DNA of 64,000 bases, taken from positions 3,520-67,519 of the forward strand of contig NMRA01000923.1 in assembly GCA_002633005.1 (NCBI GenBank), written 5' to 3'. The notes below the pieces were generated by a model. That model saw only the letters and a list, made by a program, of their open reading frames with translations. It had not been told where the DNA came from and did not search any database. Position numbers and translations under genes: made by a program. Each line of letters begins with the position of its first letter. The first letter of the stretch is position 1. This DNA is from Phoronis australis. Lineage: Eukaryota; Phoronida; Phoronidae. Of this stretch, positions 23,456 to 34,943 are shown in pieces.

Positions 23456-24462
23456 CTGAAATGAACCACAGCAAAGTTATAGTTTATGACACACACTTAA
23501 CAGCAGGTAGAGTACTAACACTAGGACCCAAAATGAACCTCAACAAGTAATCCTACAAAGTTTGCACTTAACAACATGTTGTTAAACTAAGACTTCCACA
23601 AGACACACCCAATCATACCTTCAGAAATTATTATTTCCTAACACAGCCCAATAAATTTGCTTCTGAAGGCAGGTTATATTTTTCAATTATACGTATGGTT
23701 TCTAGGCAGTAGAAGGCAAATGTTAGATTATGTTGTAATAACATGCGGATAATTTTCCAAATTTATTATCTTCTCTCTTACCGTTTGAAGTTGCTGGACC
23801 TGAATATGACCAATAAGGTGGCTAAAATTCAAACCGATCTCAATATTGTGTATGTTACACATCAAAAAGAACTGTTAATTCCTGGTCCAAAACACCCAAA
23901 GTCGCCTGGCCTTGTATTTTCCAACATTAATTACTGACCAGATTTTTCTGGGGACTTCCGATTTTATTTCCACGTGATTAGTGTAAAGAGAATGCAAGGA
24001 CACATGGCTTTGGGGATCTTTTGTACCTGTATCATATATCACAATTTGTTTCAACATATAAAATACAATAATTTGGTTAGATTTGTATTTTAGATGTCTC
24101 GTTCACAGGTCACGTAAGCATTCCAAGTTTGCCATCACTACAAACATCATACAACATATTTTGTAATGTGTTTTCCATTTCTATATCTCTTATTACTGAA
24201 TATGTGACCAGGGAAAAATTGATGAGCTAGAAAAGAAGCAAGACGCACTTTCCAGGTGCACAGTCAGGGGGTCAGTATCACACATTACCAGTACAGTATT
24301 CTGCATTATACACGAGTACACAAGACCATATCAAATGCATTAAATGTACCATTTCTCTATACCTAATTTGAGTACAAAAACTGCTTTGGAAATGTTTACA
24401 CCTGACTTCTAAATGAGTGTATCAAGTTTACATACAAAACATGAAATAAGCAGTCTCCATAC

Positions 24463-24645
24463 CTTATTGCCAAGGTAACGTTCAGGAAGTGACCAATAGT
24501 ACGTATCCCTTGGTAGCGACTGAATGTTTCCATAAGACAACTCTCTATTTCGCAAGTCACTCCGCAAGCCATCTGTATGCTGAGCTCTTCTGGAGGCGTC
24601 CGTGAGGTAAAAGCCTTGTGGATCTCTCCCAAACACTGTTGTTGT
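24463..24645 (-). CDS. HSPG2: Perlecan exon 25: start of the second LamB module
   Basis: The 183-nt exon (phase 0 to 0) ends DTYYWSLPERYLGNK, the LamB entry motif. The acceptor used is tttag at 24646-24647, giving TTTVFGRDPQGFY. A nearer AG at 24636-24637 would start in phase 1 and conflict with the upstream exon, which ends phase 0. A second open frame over the same bases is a shadow. Confidence 0.9.
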
Positions 24646-25767
24646 CTAAATCATTGAAACTCTTGACATTATACACGTTGTTGTGAAGGTGATCCACATT
24701 AACTGCTCAATCAAGTTCTGTAGTTTAGTACAGATAGTAACACAAATAAGTTTTGAAGTCACTGCACTGTGTGTGACTTCATCAACTAGGAGCGCCAGAA
24801 CTGGAACACTTGTAATAAAAATCACATCATCTGGCTAATTCATTATTTAAAAATACACACTAAAACCAGAACAACGCAAGGAGTTGAAATACGCCCACGA
24901 CTATATACCGCATGAAGTATGCATCTAAGGATACTTATAAGGTATAAAATTTGACCAATTTGGTCAAAGCTAAAAATGGACTGGTGTAGGTACATCCAAG
25001 CTACACATCTCCCTGTCAAGGTATATCAAAAGCATGTAGACATTAATCAACTGACAGGTAATATCTTGTCAAGATCTAAAATGGCCAGCAGTGAGTGCAA
25101 TGATAGTCTAAACTATCCAGTATAGAACAGGCTTCAGTGCATCCCCTCCATAAACCCTAATGTCAGGCAGTTTTGACAAAAAACAATGGACAAGCTTGTC
25201 ATTAAAAATGGCCAACACAGTTAAAAACATACTAATGCAAATGCATACATTCCCTTCATATACATTTGTTACATCAAAATCTACTATGCTGTTTTGACAA
25301 TAACTGAAGGACCAGAAAAATCCTGCCAACAACAACAACTGAAATGCCCAACAGGGGGTGCTGCAGTACTTTAATTCATGCCAAATTTGACTAGTGCCAG
25401 TGCATTCCTGCCATTTAACTCTGCACCAAATTTCATCAAGATCCACCGAGTAGTTTTCAAAAAAATTGACAGGCAAACTACGGTAAAGCCAGAAGGGATT
25501 GTATGCTGAATATATGCGACCACAAAATTTTGCAGGCGCATCAAAACTGAACGCAAGATGAATTACGTAACATGGAGAAAATCTAAATTTATACAAAAAT
25601 ATCAATAGCCAAAGTGAAAAAAGACAATTCGTTAGAGACAAAATCAAATACTACAATGTACAATATTATTTTTGGTACAACATTGGTCAAAGGTCATAGA
25701 TGTTTTGTAACAAGAAACTCTGAACTAATTAAGAACTAAGTAACTAGCAAATATAAAATGCCATTAC
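24646..25767. other. Intron, 1.1 kb, with a probable old interspersed repeat near 25100-25600
   Basis: Around 25380-25480 the plus strand reads gccaaatttgactagtgcca and later accaaatttcatcaagatcc, ending near aaattgacaggcaaac. This style of sequence is common in the tails of invertebrate interspersed repeats. A 179-codon minus-strand open frame crosses it, but its hydrophobic, Cys-rich translation fits no family I know. Confidence 0.4.
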
Positions 25768-25908
25768 CTGTGACCTCTGTTGCCTGGTGCTGGTACATGT
25801 TGACGTGACTCCCATACAGAAGCACGGTATACAGCCATAACGGTAAGACTCAGTCAGGTAGAATGAGTTGGGCCTACATTCTGAGCAATCTCTACCCGTC
25901 ACGTATTG
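25768..25908 (-). CDS. HSPG2: Perlecan exon 24: laminin-EGF before the second LamB
   Basis: The 141-nt exon (phase 0 to 0) encodes QYVTGRDCSECRPNSFYLTE and then GCIPCFCMGVTSTCTSTR. The C-I-P-C-F-C-M-G-V-T stretch is nearly identical to the laminin EGF that precedes LamB modules in vertebrate perlecan. Confidence 0.95.
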
Positions 25909-26121
25909 CTGCAATGGTTGCAGAGTTCATAAAATACAATTGTATACAGACAGAACAGGAGCCTTAGAGAGGTAGAATGAGTGGGGCATACTCTCTGAGC
26001 AATACCTCATACCTGTGTAGTGCTATGATGACATTGTTAATGTGCTATCAACATAGAATTTAGGAAAAATATTCAAACATTTGAAAGTCAACTGAAAAGA
26101 ACTCATTAACAAGTATCTCAC

Positions 26122-26335
26122 CTTACAAATGCAGCGACCAGTTCCTGAAGCAGTTGACAGTGTACCTGCCTTATTACACACATCCCTGGGTATAGGACGA
26201 CACCTGTCCCCAGGCACCGACGGATTACCTGTGTAACCACGTGCACATCGCTCACACCTGTCACCTTCGTAACCAGGTGGACAGTTTGTACAGACCACCA
26301 CATTGTCTCTGTTCAGCTCACATTCCCTGCTGAAC
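26122..26335 (-). CDS. HSPG2: Perlecan exon 23: laminin-EGF pair segment
   Basis: The 214-nt exon (phase 2 to 0) encodes FSRECELNRDNVVVCTNCPP, then GYEGDRCERCARGYTGNPSV, and ends GTGRCICK. It corresponds to the two exons 18912-19057 and 18309-18394 of the next block, so an intron was lost here or gained there. Confidence 0.94.
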
Positions 26336-26686
26336 CTAAAAGATGATGTGAGATCATCAAAGACAACTGGGTATGCGTGTGACATTGTGTCTCAAACTCA
26401 TAAGACAGCTAGGCATTACTTCTTGAGAGTTACTGACAAAACTAAGTCACAAAGTCACTAGTGACTCATAACAACATCTGGTAGTTGTAGTAATACCTGA
26501 TCAACAAACTAATACTTACACGCTTCCTAATTCATACATTTCTATGAAAAAAAGTAAATCACTGCAAAAAATAGAGAACTGGCATGAAGTTATCTGTGTA
26601 AAAACACCCTTAATGCTCAAATCTTATGTGCAGCCCATTATCTGAAGGTTTCAATGTTTCAAAAGCCTTAAACACACAGGACTTAC

Positions 26687-26814
26687 TGATTTGGTGCGAT
26701 GGTGAGTGGGCAGGGACAAGGTCTACAGTCATTGGGTGTTCCGCGCCTTGCATCACCATAGAAACCACGGGCACAACGTTCACACTGACTGCCTTCTGTG
26801 TTGTGCTGACAATT
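26687..26814 (-). CDS. HSPG2: Perlecan exon 22: laminin-EGF
   Basis: The 128-nt exon (phase 0 to 2) encodes [20 protein letters not shown] and then [15 protein letters not shown]. The N-C-Q-H-N-T-E-G-x-x-C start is a textbook laminin-EGF motif. The donor is GTAAGT. Confidence 0.95.
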
Positions 26815-27192
26815 CTGGTAGAAACACAACAACGGTCACAACAAAGAGCCCGGACTGGATGTAAACAAGTATCATGTCAATATCCATCTTTCTTAAATTT
26901 TTTGATCAACTGTATCGAAAAATTACTTTCACAGTCTTAAAGTTACGAAAAAATTTATTTGATAAATTTTAATCATGACAAAAATTTCACTTCATTGAGC
27001 TGATGGGGAAAGCTTCCACGTAACACGAAATCCACCATATGCTAGTATTTTGTATCTTAAATCAGATTCTATCATAAACCTGTACTGCCGAGTGCATCAA
27101 ACTTTAGTTGTTATAGATTCCTAATTCCAGGATACATCATGGTGATTCTTAAGAACATGCAGATTCGTATAAGTTCACCCTTCAAGTCCTAC

Positions 27193-27312
27193 CCTGCATA
27201 CGCCGTCGCGATCACACTGATCTGAGTGTCCATTACAGGAGCAGGCTGACTTCTCAACACACCTACCAAGGTACTGACCACTGGAGACACGCTGATAGCC
27301 TGGGGCACAGTT
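27193..27312 (-). CDS. HSPG2: Perlecan exon 21: laminin-EGF junction after the first LamB
   Basis: The 120-nt exon (phase 0 to 0) encodes NCAPGYQRVSSGQYLGRCVE followed by KSACSCNGHSDQCDRDGVCR. It is equivalent to 19976-20089 and 14659-14772. Confidence 0.94.
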
Positions 27313-27991
27313 CTGTAGAGAGACCAGGCAATTAAAGCATACACAGCCAAGTTGTATACCTACTCTGGACTGTATTGATGGAGAGAGATACCCACATAAA
27401 AGTTTGGAGATGGTCACAATGGTACTCCCATTTACCAAGCTAAGTGGTTGCTCTCTGATACCAGGAGCGTTATAAGCTCAGTTCATTTCACTAACAGACA
27501 TAAATCTGATAACCAGTTACAAAATATTAAAGGAGTGCTTCGTAAGAAACACAAATGCAAAATCATCACGATTGCAAAAAGCCAATACAATTTGAATGAA
27601 AACATAACACGTATTAGCATGACAAAGTTTATTTTGACAGACAGTAGAAGACTTGGTATATTTAAAACCACACAGACATTAGGTCCAACACCACCAAATT
27701 TTAACTCTAGGTACAACTCAAAAATTGAAAATTCAAAAGGCACGCTTTCAAGTAAACTTTCAGATATCCTGTGATATGCATTGTCAAGTTTACAGTCCCA
27801 TCGCAGGTAAAGTTTGACTATCTCGGGACTGAGGGCTACCTTTTGTAAGGCTCACATTTAGTGAGTCTGGCGAGATCATGGAAATTCTTGCGAGATTACA
27901 CCAAAACATTGCAAGAGAACATGACCTCATCAGCTTTCATTCACAAGTATCCTGATAGAGAAGGACCCCCAGTCTATGACAAACTACTCAC

Positions 27992-28103
27992 CTGGCAGGA
28001 TGTGCCCGTGTATCCAGCAGGACAGCGACACTCCTCCACCTCATAGGCCACACCTCCCAGAGTGAACGAGGGCACAGTATAACTCATGGACACTTCACTC
28101 AAC
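27992..28103 (-). CDS. HSPG2: Perlecan exon 20: end of the first LamB module plus EGF half
   Basis: The 112-nt exon (phase 2 to 0) encodes LSEVSMSYTVPSFTLGGVAY followed by EVEECRCPAGYTGTSCQ. The V-E-E-C-R-C-P-x-G-Y-x-G-x-S-C motif closes the LamB insertion in a split laminin EGF. Confidence 0.94.
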
Positions 28104-28926
28104 CTGGCACACAAGCATTAGCAGGGGTCAGAGGTCAAGGATTAGTACATGGGACTAGAAGGTCAGCATTACATTCTGTGACTCAAGTAACCCCAGACTG
28201 TTGATTATATGGGTTCAATTTACTTTGAGTTTACCTTGTAGCCTCACCTAACTAGCACACACTCTACTAGTCACATGACCACCTAGTGCTCCCCTCCTTT
28301 CCTTGAATCTTATGGTCAGCCTTATCCCATATTTTCTACTAATGCCCATCCTCGATCTCTTTTGCTAATTCTATCAATGAGCTGGTTATCTTCAGCATGC
28401 AAACATTGTGCACATTGTGGTATTCATCACCATCTTAACATTATAGTATCACAATCGTAATAGCATGATAGATAAAAAATTCCACCATGTTCACTTTCTC
28501 CTTTCAACTGGCTTCAAATGACGTCACCTGCACAATTGAACAACATAAAAACTCACAAATTAAAACTACGTTGAGCCCTGCTTTGGTACGACAACTATTA
28601 CCTTGGGACATCCCACTTCACTCAATGGCAAATAACAAAATGTTTTCATGAATACAGCATCATATTGATAACATGTGTGATGAAAAATCAAGGCATGAAA
28701 TATAAGGCACAAGTTAACACTGTGGTCAGATTAAAGCTCATGAGTATCATATTTGGCTCAATAAACTGCTTCACTCGAGTTTTATCTTATTTTTGAGTTG
28801 ACTGTTTTGGGCTCTCCGAAGCTGCATTCAATATAACTTTAAACACGCACAGAAACAAAGTTTCATTATACAGGTTACTTGGCGACCAAACATGTGTTTA
28901 ACTAGTTCTAGCCTATGCCAGCTTAC

Positions 28927-29063
28927 CTAACCTGAGCCTGACTGGTATCATACACTGCTTTTATGTAGATGTAATCAAGGTCCTGAAGTACCATCATTAC
29001 GTCTTCACGCGATGCCAACTCAGTGATGGTGGAGCCACCTCTGGGAGACTTCTCCCATTGACC
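28927..29063 (-). CDS. HSPG2: Perlecan exon 19: first LamB module, helical exon
   Basis: The 137-nt exon (phase 0 to 2) encodes GQWEKSPRGGSTITELASRE followed by DVMMVLQDLDYIYIKAVYDT. It is equivalent to 21732-21850 but 18 nt longer. The acceptor is tacacag. Confidence 0.92.
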
Positions 29064-29956
29064 CTGTGTAAAGAGAGAGCAAGGTGAGGATTACCGTGAA
29101 CTAGTCTGAGTAAACATATCCCTTGGACCATTTAGTGAAGGACGCAAACTAGCCTGAGCTCAACTACTGCACAGTCAGTGGCCAAGTTGGTTCTTACCAT
29201 AGGAAACTGAAGACAGTCTTCTAACCTGATATTGTTCCCAGAAACCTCATAACAAAAAAGGAGAGTTCTCCATGAAGTCAACTCAGCCTGCTGCCTAGTA
29301 GGAGTAACCCAGCGTCCATTATTGTAATGCCACACAACAGACATTTGCTCAGAGTTAATAATCTGTTAAACCAGGCAAGTTCTTGTATAATTTGGTGCTG
29401 ACAAATAACTCTTAGGAAGTGTAAATGGAAATAAGGAAAGGAAACACCACAGATTAAAAGTTACAGACATCACGTACAATTGTCCCACATGCTTTGCAGC
29501 GCACGCCATCTGGTTTTAAACTGGGCCATTGATTAAAACAGCAACGAGTGTTATTCAAGCAAGATCGATGTAAGAAAATCAGTGCTCACAGGATTTCCAT
29601 CTATAGATAAGGGTTGCATAATTGGGAGACTGTATCAAAAATCTTAATACATAACAGGTGCTCACTACCCTGACTAGTAAATGGAGTGTAAGATTAAGAA
29701 GATGTACGTTATCAGTGAGTTTTTCCCTAAGATTTTAATTTTAATTATTTTGAACTCAGTGAGAGCTGATCTCTATATATTTCAAATTCATCAGTAAAAA
29801 AATTTCTGCAATTCTTACATATTTTGATTTACCTTTTATCAGCTTTCACCATTAATAAAATCACATAAAACAAAGGTACTACAAATAGATATCACAAAGT
29901 TTTCTTATTAATAACACAAAATGTAGTTTCAAAAGATCCTGGTTATAGTAGCTTAC

Positions 29957-30040
29957 CTCTTCCAGGGGAACTGATACTTTGAATTTCCTGTTGGGTGCTG
30001 GCTGTTGACTGTGGGTGTAGTACAAAGTGATGCCATTGCC
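29957..30040 (-). CDS. HSPG2: Perlecan exon 18: first LamB module, internal exon
   Basis: The 84-nt exon (phase 0 to 0) encodes GNGITLYYTHSQQPAPNRKF followed by KVSVPLEE. It has the same length and phase as its two paralogous exons. Confidence 0.93.
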
Positions 30041-30198
30041 CTGAAATGAATACACGGAATATCTCGATTATAGAAATGAGACTGTGCAAGCTTCAAGAGG
30101 AGCAAAAATCTGCAGCTCCAAACTAAGACAAATTAAAATTGAGTTGATTTGCTACACCAAATCTATCATCTATGAGATATCTATGCGATTTCAATTAC

Positions 30199-30291
30199 CT
30201 TCATAATGACATCAGCTAGTGTGTTGGGCCGCCCACTACCCTGTGTTTCATATACTGCAGTATAGGTTAATTCTCCTCCGTATGAAGTAAT
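30199..30291 (-). CDS. HSPG2: Perlecan exon 17: first LamB module, internal exon
   Basis: The 93-nt exon (phase 0 to 0) encodes ITSYGGELTYTAVYETQGSG followed by RPNTLADVIMK. It contains the S-Y-G-G-x-L-x-Y-T LamB motif. Confidence 0.94.
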
Positions 30292-30475
30292 CTGAAATAA
30301 AGACAGACGGTCACACTGAGTCTCTTGTTGAAACACATTTCCTATAAGAACGTCAGAGAATTCACATTACTCCAATGCGCCACGGTTAAAAGCCAGTGAT
30401 ATTGTGATATTTTGGGCTTAGATGGAGTAACTAGTCTGCAAAGGTGGCTTACAATTTTGTGGAGGGTTGTAAACC

Positions 30476-30660
30476 ATGGGTGCCCTTCACACATAATGGG
30501 CCTATTGAAATTGATGTGCAACGTCACTGAAAGCAGACGTTTGAGAACCCTACTCCTAGTCCTACAATAGTCCCATTTGGACTGTGTAAGTAAACACAGC
30601 TTAACAAAGGCTTTGTGGTACTGGCTGAGATGATTTGTTTTATTACCCCTATTTATTTGT
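30476..30660 (-). repeat. Third copy of the 6-kb dispersed repeat, reverse orientation
   Basis: It shares actgtgtaagtaaacacag and flanking sequence with the reverse complement of 5978-6142. It is intronic. Confidence 0.6.
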
Positions 30661-31037
30661 TAATAGCTGAGCCCCTGAATGGAACTGTAAGAAAAGACCA
30701 CCCATCAAGGACCATAATGTCAAATATGTGAAACAGAGGGTATGAGTTTTTAGTCAATTCCTGCTTTTATCTTTCAAGATTGATGCCAATGATGCATTAT
30801 CAGGTGACCGAACGGGGATTGGTTGAAATCATCAAACTGGGGTTTAGTATCCCTTTAAGCCCAAGACATTTTTGAAGCAAAAATAGCCTCTTTCTTTGTT
30901 ACGGCTGACTTTGCTTAACATAAGCAAATATTAAGATAGCCCAAGCACTGCTTACATGGTCACAATATAAGATGGTGAATGTACGAAGGGGATGCCATGC
31001 CTTTAATCAAGCACCTGATTGCCTAGAAACTAATTAC

Positions 31038-31226
31038 CTTGTCCATAAGGAACTGTCCAGGTAGACTCCAGTAGTTCATTTCCCTAGCATCTTGTGCTGC
31101 AAGTGGTGATCTTTGAGGACTGTGCAATACAAACTCACTAGTTTGTGGTTGGAACAGGAAGGCAGTAGAACTACCTACTGCACCAGTTGTCTCATCCACT
31201 ATACTGATCTGATTGTGCAGACCAAA
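31038..31226 (-). CDS. HSPG2: Perlecan exon 16: start of the first LamB module
   Basis: The 189-nt exon (phase 0 to 0) begins FGLHNQISIVDETTGAVGSS and ends with MNYWSLPGQFLMDK, the Y-W-S-L-P entry motif of LamB. In the third position of the final motif G-N-K, Met-Asp replaces Gly-Asn. Confidence 0.93.
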
Positions 31227-31849
31227 CTGTAAATAAAGAACAGCTGAGTGTGTGACACACCCCATGGTTTAACTACGGCACGCTTAATTCAATCAGGCCT
31301 GGGCCACTTCATGTTTAAGATACAGTACAGCTGGAGAGTAGCAGCACGATTCAGTCACGTGGAATAAGTTCATGAATGGTCACAGCAAGGGATGTTTTAT
31401 TTACGGTAACATCTAACCAATTTTAGAAATAAATAATAGCCAAAATTACACTTTTTCATTTTTCAAAGGCGTCTAACTTTGTTGCAACTGCCCACAATTT
31501 TTTCACAATATTTGTCTGTCAGCAAGTATAGCAAGAAAAAAACTTGTACATGGCAAAGCACTATTTTGGTACTTTGTATCACTTAAGGAAAACTAAAAGT
31601 TCACCTCAGTGTCTGCCATATGGTAATATTTTACCGTATTGTACAGAATACCATACGGTACAAACTACATCGCCACCTATTGTACAACGTGGAACTACTA
31701 ATACAGTACAACTCATATGACACTGAACTACATAAAGGAAGTCTTAAAGGCAAGTAGCATCATATGCTGTTTCACACAAGATGCCCCTCCCACTTTTGCA
31801 TGGACACATATAGCTAAAAGCATAAGTAGTGACACCGTGAATCACTTAC

Positions 31850-31974
31850 AGACGTCCTGTAACTCTTTGTGCTGGTACACTGGTCGGTGACTCCAAAACA
31901 GAAACACCTCTTACACTGGCTGCGGTCCAGGGCGTTATCATTGTACAGCGGTGCTGGACAGACGGCAGTTTCAC
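31850..31974 (-). CDS. HSPG2: Perlecan exon 15: laminin-EGF between Ig-1 and the first LamB
   Basis: The 125-nt exon (phase 1 to 0) encodes ETAVCPAPLYNDNALDRSQC followed by KRCFCFGVTDQCTSTKSYRT. The C-x-x-C-F-C-F-G-V/I-T stretch matches the first laminin EGF of vertebrate perlecan domain III. The donor is GTAAGT. Confidence 0.94.
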
Positions 31975-32063
31975 CTGACAACACAGTATATCAGTGACTA
32001 GATTACAAAGCACAAAGTTTGTTGCAGTTTTTGCATACTCTCAACAGTTGTTTGAGGCTACAC

Positions 32064-32244
32064 TTCACCCTTTTAGCTGGCTAAAACGAAAATGAAATAA
32101 GGCCTTTTACTCCCATGATATCGATATCATGAAGCAGGATTCCATTTCCAATACCAAGAAGAACATCAAAACCATGAGCGATTTGAGAAAACGCTTCAAA
32201 ATTTTAATTAAAATTTCGTATTGTAGCCAGCTACTCACGGTGAA
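32064..32244. mobile_element. Short inverted-repeat (MITE-like) element
   Basis: The left end ttcacccttttagctggcta is an imperfect inverse of the right end tagccagctactcacggtgaa. There is no coding content, and no target-site duplication is clear. Confidence 0.55.
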
Positions 32245-32650
32245 ACGCAATAAATCTGCACCTTCCCACAAAAAAACAAAACAACTTCTGAGTTAGACCT
32301 TTCTTTGTTGTGAAATCGATGTCACCTTCTCCCTTAGGCTAGAAGAGATTTCTAGGCTTGAAAAGAATTGACATGTTGCTATTGTTTCAGACTAGCCCCA
32401 TTTAGTTCCTTGTGACGGCGGGTAAGTTTCCAAGACAGTATCAATATGGACATTTAGTTATTATAACCAATTTCAATCATAACAAAGGATAACATGGTCA
32501 TGTTGCTTCAGAAGACCAAGTGCACAATTAAAAAAGTAAAGTTTAAAAAACGAGAGCGCTCGGAAGAGCGACACTTGGCGGAATTAATCGAAAAGACGAC
32601 AATGAGAGCGACGACGACAATCATGACGATCAAGGCGGCAATAATGGATA

Positions 32651-33297
32651 ACACGGTAACATTCATGTGACTAGTGACGAAATCAAATAGAGAGCATACA
32701 ATGAACTACAATAAAGAACAATCGATGGCGCCACATGACTGTCCAGTCTACAGTAGAACAGTGCTGGCTGGGTCAGTCTGGGTCAACTAGGCATAATCAA
32801 AACAAAGTGAACTGAAAGCCAGCCAGCTGAGTGCATACGTGACCGATGGAACAACGGTATCCGAAAATCTCGAATAATTCAAAAAGTAGACGTCGCAGCG
32901 CAAAATGGAAATTATCATCTGAAAGCCCGTTCAAAACTATCTAAAGTGGTAGTTTGTCAAACACGATAACATTCATGTGACTAGCAAAAAATCAAATAGA
33001 GAGCATACAATCAACTACAATAAAGAACAATAGATGGCGCCACATGATGGTCCAGTCTACAGTAGAACAGTGCTGGCTGGGTCAGTCTGGGTCAACTAGG
33101 CATAATCAAAACAAAGTGAACTGAAAGACAGCCAGCTGCGTGTGACCGAAGGAACAACGGTATTCGAAAATCTCGAATAATTCAAAAAGTAGACGTCGTA
33201 GCGCAAAATGAAAATTATCATCTGAAAGCCCGTTCAAAACTCTATCTAAAGTGGTAGTTTGTCAAACACGATAACATTCATGTGACTAGCAAAAAAT
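32651..33297. repeat. Tandem array, unit about 305-310 bp, running into the gap
   Basis: The segment attcatgtgactag recurs at 32661, 32971 and 33276, and the units share cacatgatggtccagtctac or a close variant. The array is interrupted by the N gap, so its true copy number is unknown. Confidence 0.9.
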
Positions 33298-33485
33298 NNN
33301 NNNNNNNNNNNNNNNNNNNNNNNNNNNNNNNNNNNNNNNNNNNNNNNNNNNNNNNNNNNNNNNNNNNNNNNNNNNNNNNNNNNNNNNNNNNNNNNNNNNN
33401 NNNNNNNNNNNNNNNNNNNNNNNNNNNNNNNNNNNNNNNNNNNNNNNNNNNNNNNNNNNNNNNNNNNNNNNNNNNNNNNNNNNNN
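33298..33485. other. Assembly gap (run of N)
   Basis: About 188 consecutive Ns lie inside an intron and next to a tandem array, which probably caused the assembly break. Open frames spanning it are meaningless. Confidence 0.99.
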
Positions 33486-33589
33486 TTTTTTTTTGAAATT
33501 CAAAGTCAAATAACTCGAAAACGGTAAATCTGAGAAATACGCTCTCGCAGACTTTTTGAAAGGCCATACTTCAAGGAATCCACATGCAA

Positions 33590-34170
33590 AAATTCACGTC
33601 ATTTGCTCTTCCCATAAAAAATGCGACACGAAAGCGATTGAAACCGTGTGAACATGCGCCACAGCCGCCATCTTGAAAGTGATTTCCGGTTCAATAATTT
33701 TTTATATAAGCTTATTAAACTCAACAAACACGTGACCAGTTTGAAAGTGATTGGTTTGCAATTGCGCCCTCTACAGGAGAAAACGTTTTTAGCCATATTT
33801 CGGAGTGCGCATGCGCCACGTCCAATATTTCCGCCATCTTTAACCGGAAGTCAACGATTTTCTGCACAATTGTAGCACATGCGTTCTAGTATATTCGTAC
33901 TGATTTTCAACCATGTAGGTCGAAAAATGCGGCCTCTACGAGTATTTGACTGTGAAATCAGATACAAAATGGCCGCCACGTCCGCCATTTTGTATCCGAT
34001 CATGACCAAAAACAATAGCGTTCCAGTGATTCCCGATCTAAATGTTGGGTGCAAATTTCGTGAAAATCGGACCAGAATTGCGACCTGTAAAGAGCGAACA
34101 AACAAAAAAAAAAAATTGCTGTCAGAGCAACATACTTGGCGAAAGAATTCCGCCAAGTAATAAAATAATT
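33590..34170 (+). repeat. Probable interspersed repeat
   Basis: The sequence carries repeated cgccatctt / gccgccacgtccgccatttt blocks and a tail caaatttcgtgaaaatcgga followed by gagcgaacaaacaaaaaaaa. Such tails are common in invertebrate interspersed elements. No intact coding frame is seen. Confidence 0.45.
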
Positions 34171-34318
34171 GCAGGTGGTCCGGCACACGTTGTTCCAGAT
34201 ATGTACAGTCCGCTCAGGTGGACCCACTACACCAATCACCTGGAACCATTTTTATGCTATATTAACGTACAGTTAAAATGAGATGAGGAGCTACAGACCT
34301 GACTAAAGGGTCTAACAG

Positions 34319-34392
34319 TGTGCCCCAATGGGACTTGAACCCACGACCTTGAGTAAAAGGAAGCAGAGACTTATCCCACACTGCTTCCTGCC
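34319..34392 (-). repeat. tRNA-derived fragment (SINE-like)
   Basis: On the minus strand the fragment contains a T-arm with ggttcaagtcc flanked by complementary gtggg/cccat and ending ggggcac, preceded by an A-box-like tgtgggataag. No pairing 5' acceptor arm is present, so it is a SINE fragment or tRNA relic and not a working tRNA gene. Confidence 0.5.
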
Positions 34393-34655
34393 AGAAGTTC
34401 TTAACATCAGAATGCATTTTTAAGGTTTTAAAAGTAAAGAGATAAAGTTTCTATTACTTCAACAGTCTTTACGTATAATCTTAGAGCAGTATAAATGTGC
34501 AGTACAACAACTTACAAAATCACAACCTCAGTATGCAATTACGAGAGTATAATAACTTGCTTAAAACAAATGTTCGCCAATGGGATTGCTGACCCAACTG
34601 GGTGAGACAGGGCTCGATAGAAATCCAATTAAAATCAGTGTGAACCTATACATAC

Positions 34656-34943
34656 TTTTTACGATCAAGATGGCATCAGGCTGTGCAAAAATGCTTCCCT
34701 TCCCGTTGATTGCCTCGCACGTGTATGCGCCTTGATCAGTCAGTCTAGCCTGCCTGATGGTTAGTACCCCACGACCATCCTTACTCTCCTGAGTCACCCG
34801 AGGTTCCTCTCCCACATGACCCCAGTTTAACCTCCATGTGATCAGCGGTGGGGGTGTGCCAATGGCCTCGCAACTGATGGTGACGGTGGCGCCAATGAAC
34901 ACCTCTACAGTGGGGTCAGGGGCCTTGGTAACCTGGGGACTCA
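34656..34943 (-). CDS. HSPG2: Perlecan exon 14: Ig module equivalent to vertebrate Ig-1 of domain II
   Basis: The 288-nt exon (phase 1 to 1) encodes VTISCEAIGTPPPLITWRLN followed by WGHVGEEPRVTQESKDGRGV, and DQGAYTCEAINGKGS. The W-R-L-N-W-G-H stretch is shared with the single Ig between the LDLa and laminin IV regions of vertebrate perlecan. It fixes the orthology of this region. Confidence 0.96.

Larger units (their letters stand above)
31975..34655. other. Intron, 2.7 kb, repeat-rich with an assembly gap
   Basis: No exon was found here. It holds a small inverted-repeat element (32064-32244), a tandem array with unit about 305-310 bp, a gap of Ns (33298-33485), an old interspersed repeat (about 33590-34170) and a tRNA-derived fragment (34319-34392). 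Confidence 0.7.

Noticed and set aside
24409-24632. Alternative frame over the LamB exon at 24463
   Set aside because: It is a shadow of the true frame. Only the other frame carries the Y-Y-W-S-L-P and L-G-N-K motifs.
25108-25647. 179-codon minus-strand open frame
   Set aside because: Its translation is hydrophobic and unlike any family I know, it lies over a probable interspersed repeat inside an intron, and one frame of this size is not surprising in 64 kb.
29132-29344. 70-codon minus-strand frame containing WHYNNGRW
   Set aside because: It falls in the intron between two LamB exons that join perfectly in phase, with no matching splice sites.
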